Shown here: one piece after another, positions 56,511 to 64,000 of the stretch | Position numbering within the stretch: position 1 is the first letter of the stretch | Layout: every line of letters starts with the position of its first letter | Assembly: GCF_004115215.2 (NCBI RefSeq) | Contig: NC_041751.1 | Coordinates: 32,137,428-32,201,427, forward strand | DNA: 64,000 nucleotides | Direction: 5' to 3' | Source: Ornithorhynchus anatinus | Taxonomy: Eukaryota > Chordata > Mammalia > Monotremata > Ornithorhynchidae | Made by a program: the position numbers and the translations under genes | The notes under the pieces: generated by a model | The model's database searches: none | What the model saw: only the letters and a program-made list of their open reading frames with translations | What the model was told of the DNA's origin: nothing

Positions 56511-56729
56511 GTCTGAAAAAGGTCTGCTTAAGTCATACACCCCTGGAAAGCCTCCAAACTTTGAAAATTGCCTCAGGGCTAAGTTAGGAGAGGAGTCAGG
56601 GTCAAGGGTGGATGGGGATTTGGGTGATGACTGAGGTTAGGATTAAGGGGAGGTGTCAGTGAGTGGCTTCATCGATTGCTGGGAGGTTCACGATTAAATG
56701 CTAGCCAACATTTTAAGGATGAATAAGAG

Positions 56730-57320
56730 GCCTTCGCGGATTAAGCTCTCTTTTTCCCTTCTCCCTCTTCCTCTGGGTTGTCTATGCACTTGGATCCGTG
56801 GACCTTTAGGCAGTTGATATTCACCCCATCCTCAGTCCCATATCTGTAATATATGGATTTATATTAATGTCTTTCTCCCCTCCCTTGACTCTAAGCTCTT
56901 TGTGGAAAGGGAACGTGTCTACTATCTCTGTTGAAATATATTCTCCCGACCACTTAGTACTCAATAAATACCACTGATTGATTGATTGATGATTTTAAGG
57001 CCATGAGAGATGGCGGCATATTTGTCAATGTTCCAGTGTCTACCTCCTTTTCTTTTTTTTATGGTATTCGTTAGGCATTTACTTTGCGTGTTTTCTTTAA
57101 ACACCCCAATATGCTTCCCTTTATTCATCCCCCCATCCCAGCCCCACAGCACTGAATTTCATATCTGTAATTGGTTTATTTATATTAATGTCTGTGTTCC
57201 CCTCTGGACAGTAAGCTCATCGTGGGCAGGGAATGTGTCCGCTTATTGTTGTGTCATACTCTCCCAAGCATTTAGTACAGTGTTCTGCGCACAGCAAGCG
57301 CTCAGTAAATATGATTACTG
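56730..57320 (+). mobile_element. LINE-2 3' regions
   Basis: 56730-56990 (tail CTGATTGATTGATTGATG) and 57120-57320 (GTAATTGGTTTATTTATATT to AGTAAATATGATTA). Confidence 0.75.
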
Positions 57321-57464
57321 AGTCTTACTGTTAATGTACGCTCTCTAAGATAGGGACACCTAGACTCCCAGGCCCGCTGTAGGTCCAGAAGAAAGAACGC
57401 AGCTCTGGAAATCCAATAGCAGGATGCTATAGCTGCTAATAAAATAACGCTAATAAAAATAATG

Positions 57465-58070
57465 ACATAATGTGCCGAGCACTGGTTTAAGCACTGGGGT
57501 AAATACAAGATAATCAGACTGGCCACAGTCCGTGTCCCACATGGGGCTCACAGTCTGAGTGACAAGGTGGTACAAGGTACTGAACCCCAGTTTTACAGAT
57601 GAGGAAACTGTGGCACAGAGAAGTGAATTGACTTGCCCCAGGTCAGCCACCAGGTAAATGGCAGAGTCGGGAATGGAGCCAGCCTGCCGAAGCTGTACCT
57701 TTAGTAGTCAGGTTTCCTGGCCAACGAACCACCTCGGGTCTTCTGTGAATAGGAGTGAGTCTTAATGGTACTCTCACCCAAAGCAGCATGGCCTCGAAGA
57801 AAGATCGTGGGTCTGGGAATCAGAGGACCCGAGTTCTGATCCTGTACATGCCACTTGCTTGATGTTTGACCCCGGTCAAGTCACTTCATTTCTCAGTTCC
57901 TCAGTTTCCTCAGCTATAAAGTAGGGTTTTAATACCTGTTCTCCCTCATACGGAGACTGGAACCCCCATGTGGCACCGGGATTGCGTCCGATCTGATTGT
58001 CATGTTTCTACCACAGAGCTTAGAACAGGTCTTGGCACATAGTAAGCGGTTAACAACCATCATTTTTTTA
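57465..58070. mobile_element. Two Mon-1 SINEs, opposed
   Basis: 57465-57740 is a - strand copy. 57780-58070 is a + strand copy ending 60 bases before the receptor 4 acceptor. Confidence 0.8.
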
Positions 58071-58150
58071 AAAAATGAAATTCCTTAAAGTTCACAGTCT
58101 GGCTCCTTTTCCCATCTCTATGTTTTAGCTCAAACTGATAAAGAAAAGGC

Positions 58151-59092
58151 ATGGGGAGAAGTAATGCTACATCAGCGGTGACAGATTTCATTCTACTGGG
58201 CCTCTTCGCAGAGTTTGGATATCCAGGCTTCCTTATCTCCATCGCCCTCCTGACCTACGTCGTCGCCCTCGTGGGAAACGCGGTCCTGATCCTCCTGATC
58301 TTGGCGGACTTCCGGCTCCACACCCCCATGTACTTCCTGCTCAGCCAGCTCTCCCTCATGGACGCCACCTTGATCTCCACCACCGTCCCCAAGATGGCCA
58401 CCAACTTTTCCTTAAGGACAAGGGCCATTTCAGGAGTGGGCTGTGGAGCTCAGATCTTCTTCTCCCTGACCGTAGGGGGAGCCGAGTGCCTCCTGCTGAC
58501 CCTCATGTCCTACGACCGCTACGTGGCCGTCTGTCACCCCCTACGTTACCTGGTCCTCGTGAGCCATCAAGTCTGCCTGCGGATGATCCTCGGATCCTGG
58601 ATAGGGGGCATTGCGAATGCCCTGGTCCTAACCGTTTCCACTATGCAAGTCCCGATATGTCAGCCCAGGGTGCTCCACCATTTCTTCTGTGAGATCCCCG
58701 CCATCCTGAAGCTCTCCTGCGAGAATACCTCAGCCTACCAGCTGACTGTCTTTGTCCTGGGCATCGTGTTTATGCTCACCCCTTTCTCGCTCATCGTGGC
58801 CTCCTATGCCTTCATCTTCCTCTCCATCCTGCGCATGGACTCCCGGGAGGGGCGGAAGAAAGCCCTGGCCACCTGTTCTTCTCACCTCACCGTGGTCACC
58901 CTCTACTTCGGTCCCACCATGTTCATCTACATGAGGCCGGACTCCTTCCGCAGGCCCGAGCAGAACCAGGCTCTCTCCGTGTTCCCCACCATCCTCACCC
59001 CAGCTCTGAACCCCCTCATCTACAGTCTGAGGAACAAGGAGGTGTTGGGGGCTATGACCAAAGTCTTTTTAAGACGGTCTGAATCGGGGTAA
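58151..59092 (+). CDS. Olfactory receptor 4 (class II, OR2-like)
   Basis: This is an intact receptor of 313 residues. It has an NAT glycosylation site at N5, GN at 42-43, LHTPMYFLLSQLSLMD at 56-71, MSYDRYVAVCHPLRYLVL at 119-136 and PALNPLIYSLRNKEV near 284-298. It differs in the first extracellular loop (NFSLRTRAIS, where the others have DFFSGK/R-R-N-I/VS), so it lacks the second sequon there. A splice acceptor (ATGTTTTAG) ends at 58128, 22 bases before the ATG. A module at 55738 lies 2.4 kb upstream. It is the last receptor seen in the window. Confidence 0.95.
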   Translation: MGRSNATSAVTDFILLGLFAEFGYPGFLISIALLTYVVALVGNAVLILLILADFRLHTPMYFLLSQLSLMDATLISTTVPKMATNFSLRTRAISGVGCGAQIFFSLTVGGAECLLLTLMSYDRYVAVCHPLRYLVLVSHQVCLRMILGSWIGGIANALVLTVSTMQVPICQPRVLHHFFCEIPAILKLSCENTSAYQLTVFVLGIVFMLTPFSLIVASYAFIFLSILRMDSREGRKKALATCSSHLTVVTLYFGPTMFIYMRPDSFRRPEQNQALSVFPTILTPALNPLIYSLRNKEVLGAMTKVFLRRSESG

Positions 59093-59419
59093 AATAGAAA
59101 TATGTTGTGGTTATCGCAGAGCTCGCCTAGGGACCAGGGACCCTGGGACCGGGATCACATGCCGGAACCTTCTCGGACCAGTCGCGTCTTGTAGCCGTCA
59201 CTAAAGAGATCCTTGCTAATGTCCTCACGACCGCGTTTGAGACTTGAGTCCATAAGGCTCTCATGAAACAAATCTGAATGCAGGAAGTACCGGGGAGAAA
59301 TGCCAGTTATTTTTCCTGAGTTGGAATGTCAAGTCAACACCACCGTCCCTTCATCCATCTTCACCACTGATGGGTGTATGTACGTATATCGTCCTTAGCA
59401 CACCCCGAACCGTGAATAC

Positions 59420-60250
59420 TCTTGATACGCTGCTTTGCACACAGTAAGCGTTCAATAAACACCATTGATTGATATGGATATCCGTCCATTCGATGTCTCT
59501 GTTTTGACCATTCAATTGGCAATTTTTTTTAATGTTTGCCCCCCCCGGCCCCGGCCCAATTACAGCATACCTCCTTGCAAGTAGGATGATCAGTGAGAAA
59601 ATCGATTCGCTAGTACGGCCGCGATACGAATCAATGTCCAGGAGGCTGGAACCCAGCGAGGGAAGGTGAGGCACCTACCGGGGATGCCTCTTGAGAAGGT
59701 CGTTGTACAGCAGGGAACGTGTCTACCGAATCTGTTACAATATACTCTCCCAAGTGCTTAGTACAGTGCTCTAGTGCTCAGTAAACACCATTTTTGATTG
59801 GTTGACTGAGAAAAACAGTAGGTAGAGAGGCGGTGGCCATTCTACTCTAGTGATTTCCTTTATTAAGGTTGCTGGGCAGTGTGACCTAATGGAAAGAGCA
59901 TGAACTTAGGCGTCAGGGGACCTGGGTTTTAATCCTGGTTCTGCCACATGCCTACTATGTAACAAATCACTTCACGTGTCTGTGCCTCAGCTGCCTCATC
60001 TGTAAACTGGGGATTCGATGACTGTTCTCCCCGTGAGGCTCTGAGCCCCATGCATATCAGGGATTATGTCCAACATGATTTTTTTGGTTCTACCCTCTAG
60101 ACTGCAAGTTGCTTGTGGACGGGGAATGTGTCTACTAACTCCGTTGCACTGTACTCTCCCAAGCACTTAGTTCAATTCCTTGCACAAAGGAAGTGCTCAG
60201 TATATGCCACTGACGGATCTATGCCGGCGGCTGGCCTATACTAACAATCT
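59420..60250 (+). mobile_element. LINE-2 tails and Mon-1 SINE
   Basis: LINE-2 ends at 59420-59475, 59700-59815 and 60095-60220, and a SINE at 59870-60085. 59095-59415 shows nothing recognisable. Confidence 0.72.
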
Positions 60251-60314
60251 AATAAATACCATTATCGTTATTAGTGTATAATTTCAGTGAAATTTTCTTT
60301 AGAGACCAGTTTGA

Positions 60315-60720
60315 TGACCTCAGCTCTGATATCCAAAATATGGGTTAATTGAAGTCTAGGGACAAAACTCTCCCAAGACCTTCTCACGAGAGCCTGAAGA
60401 CACAAGCGGAGAATCCCTCTTGTGAATTTTAGCTTGATCCACCGTCCCGCTTTTAACCCCCTTACTTCGGACACATACAAATGCTAAGGACCAGGGGCAG
60501 TGTCAGTCAGGCTGTGGGATCAGCGACGTGTGGCTTTCATTTAGCCCCGAATCCGGCATCCAAGGTTAGTTTGGTTTGACGTTCTTCTACTCTGACAGAG
60601 AACGAGCAAAGGGAGCTGAAGAAAATTGCCACTTTCCAGGGCACGAGGCTCATCAGGTCTGAGGGAAACCAGCAGGCAGGCGGTAGATTAGAGAAACAGC
60701 TGCAAGGGGCCCTGGCTGGT
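60315..60720 (+). promoter_or_regulatory. OR promoter-like module M5
   Basis: CTCAGCTCTGATATC, GGTTAATTGAAGTCTAGGGA, CTCTCCC, CCCTCTTG, TTTTAACCCCC, a CCAAGGTTAG donor-like site near 60566, and CATCAGGTCTGAGG align with M3 over some 400 bases. No receptor follows before the window ends 3.3 kb on. Confidence 0.5.
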
Positions 60721-60944
60721 AGCACCTGCAGAATCAAAATCTCCATCTTCCCCTCTCCTGGAAGGAAAGTGAGTTCACCTCTGAAAAATTTACTGGGGCG
60801 AAGGGATCCTCAACATACTCGTACCCTATTGCATTCTGGTGAGTGCCAAGTTTGCCTTGAACGAATCCTCTTAAGAGCCTTCAAAATAGGGCTGAGCTGA
60901 GGTTAGTACTGATTTGTCTAATTTACTGAAATTTTTCACTCTTT

Positions 60945-61475
60945 TCTTAATGGAATCTGTTAAGTCCTTACTATGTGCCAGGCACTGTACGAATCACTGG
61001 ATAGATCCAAGCTGATCAGGTTGGACACAGTCCATGTCTCCCGTGGGGCTCACAGTCATAGTCCCCATTTTAATAATAATAATAATGTTGGTATTTGTTA
61101 AGCGCTCACTATGTGCCGAGCACTGTTCGAAGCGCTGGGGTAGACATAGGGGAATCAGGTTGTCCCACATGGGGCTCACAGTCTTAATCCCCATTTTACA
61201 GATGAGGGAACTGAGACACGGAGAAGTTAAGTGACTTGCCCACAGTCACACAGCCGACAAGTGGCAGAGCTGGGATTCGAACTCATGAGCCCTGACTCCA
61301 AAGCCCGTGCTCTTTCCACTGAGCCACGATTTTACAGATGAGGTAACTGAGGCTCAGAGAACCGAAGTGACTTGCCCAAGGTCACACAGCAGGTAAGCGG
61401 GGAAGTTGGAGTTAGAACTCAGGTCCACTGACTCCCGGGCCTGGGGTCTTTCCATTCGATAACTCTGCTTCCTCA
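60945..61475 (-). mobile_element. Mon-1 SINE inserted in a Mon-1 SINE
   Basis: The outer - strand copy breaks at GTCCCCATTTTA (61073). An inner - strand copy with (AAT)n runs to about 61328 and the outer copy resumes at TTTTACAGATGAGG. The doubled ATTTTA is the likely target repeat. Confidence 0.85.
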
Positions 61476-61494
61476 GTAAACAACAATGGCACGT

Positions 61495-61630
61495 GACATG
61501 TTCCCTGTGGGCAGGGAACACACTTACCCCGTTTTATCGTAATCTCCTAAGCATTTAGTACAGTGCTCTGCACACAGTCAGTGCTCAATGAAAGCAATCG
61601 ATCGATCGATCGATCGATGGATCGATTCAC
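61495..61630 (+). mobile_element. LINE-2 3' end with (ATCG)n tail
   Basis: ATTTAGTACAGTGCTCTGC, then an (ATCG)n run at about 61598-61618 in place of the usual (ATTG)n. Confidence 0.8.
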
Positions 61631-62090
61631 CACAGCGGAACCGTCATCGGCAGCAAACAGTAAGATTTGCTTCGACCACTAGTTAGGCTCCACTTCATCT
61701 ATACCATTTTAGCTAAGGGAACGGGTTTTCAAGTCTGAGTTCTTCGTGGATATTCTACTAGATGATACCCTTTATTTCTTCAGTGTATTGTTGTGAAACT
61801 CCCGCTGGTTTTGTGGAAGAAAAACTTCCCAGACTCTGTGTATTCGAGCTGGCATATCAGAGATAAACCTATTGCAACTAGAACTTCTTCTAGAACTAGT
61901 AGGGAGAAGGTGGGGTTTCCTCTGCTAGTCAAGGCCAGCTCCGCTCTGAATAATCCAGAGCTTCTTTTATACCGTAAAGCAACTAATTTAATCAAAGTAC
62001 ATTACAGGATAAATAACAATAACTTCTTCGTATGGGGTTTTCTGTTGAGCCCCTCACCTTGTTCTCCAGGTGACTGAACCCCACCCAACC
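61630..62090. other. No recognised feature
   Basis: Non-repetitive sequence without exon signals or motif M elements. Confidence 0.45.
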
Positions 62091-62094
62091 CCCC

Positions 62095-62810
62095 GAAGCA
62101 GCCTGGCTCAGTGGAAAGAGCACGGGTTTAGGGGTCGGAGATCATGGGTTCTAATCCCCGCCTGGCCACTTGTCAGCTGGGTGACTTTGGGCAAGTCACT
62201 TCACTTCTCTGTGCCTCAGTTACCTCATCTGTAAAATGGGGATCGAGACTGTGAGCCCCACATGGGACAAGCCGATTACCTTCTATCCCTCCCCGCCTCC
62301 CAGCGCTCAGAACGGTGCTTGGCACGTAGTAGGCACTCAAACGAATACCATCATTATTATTAAAGGAGTAGCTTCCTCCTGTTTTCGGCTACTCCTTTCA
62401 GAAGACCTAGAGAACAAAGTGAAGATGTGTTGTGAAATTGATTGCCTTGGCAGACCTTTAGCTAAAAAGGCTGGGAGAGAAGGCGGCAAATACAGGCCCT
62501 TGACCATTATGCTTCCACGGTTTTAAGGATCAGCTAAAAAAGAATAATAACAACTTGAATTTGTATAATGCTTTTATTTCTCCAAAGAACTTTCCTATTA
62601 CTTATATTTTGTCTTCCCAGCATTGCTGTGAGTTAAGTAGAGGCAGATTTACTATCTCCTTCTTATAGGTGAGGGGACTGAGACACAGTATAGGGAAGTG
62701 ACTTGCCTATGTTCACACGGCAGGCAAGTGGTAGAGCTGGGATTAGAAGTCAGGTCCTGTGAAGCCCGGGCCCGGACTCTTTCCACTAGGCCACGCTGCT
62801 TTGCCGCACA
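62095..62810. mobile_element. Mon-1 and old MIR-type SINE
   Basis: 62095-62365 is a + strand Mon-1 (AAGCAGCCTGGCTCAG). 62545-62805 is an older - strand SINE (GGGACTGAGACACAG, GGATTAGAAGTCAGG). Confidence 0.75.
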
Positions 62811-63049
62811 GGTGAGGTTCTCCTTTACTGGGCATGTTCTGGGGACTTTGGCAATTCCTGCCAGTAGTGGTTTCCCTGGGGAATGTGTAGACTGCAAGCC
62901 CTTACCCGGAAAGCCATGGAATCCTGATAGCGGGGTGAAAAGGGATGTTGATAGGCCAGGGCAGTGGAGATGAGCACACCGTCCACTGCTAAGGCACGTC
63001 AGAGAGAGATTAGCATTATACTATGTATATATGTACATCTGTATATATC

Positions 63050-63895
63050 TATAATTCTGTTTATATTGATGCCTGTTTACTTGTTTTGATGTCTGACTCC
63101 CCTCTTCTAGACTGTAAACCCGGTGTGGGCGGGGATCGTCTCTCTTCATTGCCGAATTGTACTTTCCAAGTGCTTAGTATAGTGTTCCGCACACAGTAGG
63201 CGCTCAATAAATACCACTGAATGAATGAATGAATTAGCCTGTCATCAGAGACCCTGTCAGAAATAGGTAAGACAGGTAGGTCTTCGATCATTCCATCAAT
63301 CGATCAATGGTATTTATTGAGCACCGTGTGCAGAGCACTGTACTACGTGCTTGGGAGAGTACGACAGAGTTGATAAGCCCGGTCACTGCCTCCAGGGAGT
63401 TTACCTTGTAGAGATAAATTACAGATATGGACATACATGCTGTGGAGCTGAGGGTGGGGCGAATATCAAGTACTTAAGGGATACAGATCCTCAAGACTGT
63501 AAACTCGCTGTGGGCAGCGGAAGTGTCTACCAACTCTGTTCTTTGTACTCTCCCAAGCGTTTAGTACCGTTCTCTGCACACAGTAAGTGCTCCGCAAGTA
63601 CCATAGATTGATTGATTTGGATCCTAAAGCCAGCCGTGGCCTCATGGAATGAGCGTCGACCTGGGCGCTGGAGGATGGAGGTTTTAACCCCCAGCTCTGC
63701 CATTTTTTGCTGAGTGACCCTCTCTGTGCCTCAGTTTCCTCATCTTTAAAATGGAAATTAAATGGCTGTCCTCCCTCCTGCTGGCACTCTAAGCCCTGTG
63801 TGGAGGAGGGACTGTGTCTGACCCAATTATTTCACGTCTACTTTTGCACTTCATCTACAGCAAGTAACAAATACTACCATTTTATTATTATTATA
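63050..63895. mobile_element. LINE-2 ends and Mon-1 SINE
   Basis: 63050-63235 is a + strand end with an AATGAATGAATG tail. 63290-63475 is a - strand end. 63490-63620 is a + strand end. 63630-63895 is a + strand SINE with a (TTA)n end. Confidence 0.78.
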
Positions 63896-64000
63896 TAGCT
63901 CAGCATTCGGATTTAAATTTTTGGTCAGTGGGGAAAGGATGGATAAATGATATAAAGCAGATCAGAAAATATCTCTCTGTATTCCAGGAAGGGTGGAAAA

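Overview
The window looks like nuclear DNA from a monotreme (platypus or echidna). The main evidence is the repeat content: dozens of tRNA-derived Mon-1/CORE-type SINEs and many LINE-2 copies of the monotreme type, by my reading around half of the window. The repeats are often nested in each other's tails. No prokaryotic gene structure, tRNA gene, rRNA gene or CRISPR array was seen.

Two kinds of host gene are interleaved. Four intact single-exon olfactory receptor genes lie on the + strand (28743-29681, 44843-45832, 51598-52590, 58151-59092). They are class II, family-2-like (OR2T/OR2M/OR2L style), and each has a good splice acceptor 11 to 29 bases before its ATG. Two butyrophilin-family genes lie on the - strand. 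Gene A (about 19651 to 12942) has exons for a signal peptide, IgV, IgC, a transmembrane segment and short heptad-type pieces. Gene B (40254 to 33616) has signal, IgV, IgC and transmembrane exons. The IgV exons (348 bases) and IgC exons (282 bases) have the same lengths in both genes, and all introns that can be checked are phase 1.

Neither butyrophilin appears to encode a working B30.2 (PRY-SPRY) domain. Gene B stops just inside the membrane and has a decayed B30.2 exon downstream (about 32276-31680). Gene A keeps only the first codons of a PRY-like exon (12348-12299). Both products are therefore predicted to be Ig-type surface proteins with a short tail.

A conserved non-coding module (a TTAATT-type homeodomain core followed by an AGTCT-GGGA block) recurs 2.4 to 3.9 kb upstream of all four receptor genes. 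It may be the receptor promoter. A further copy at 60315-60720 has no receptor inside the window, and an orphan copy at 30588-30650 may mark a lost receptor. About 2.9 kb upstream of gene A, a GC-rich stretch carries a perfect interferon-response-type element (22546-22557) next to a YY1-like element, a plausible promoter for gene A.

Layout: 1-12.2 kb, repeats and gene-poor; 12.3-22.6 kb, butyrophilin A and its candidate promoter; 22.6-28.6 kb, repeats with receptor module M1; 28.7-29.7 kb, receptor 1; 31.7-40.5 kb, butyrophilin B and its B30.2 relic; 41.8-59.1 kb, receptors 2-4 with their modules; 59.1-64 kb, module M5 and repeats. Repeat boundaries are estimates made by eye, and family names come from recognised consensus features, not from a database search.
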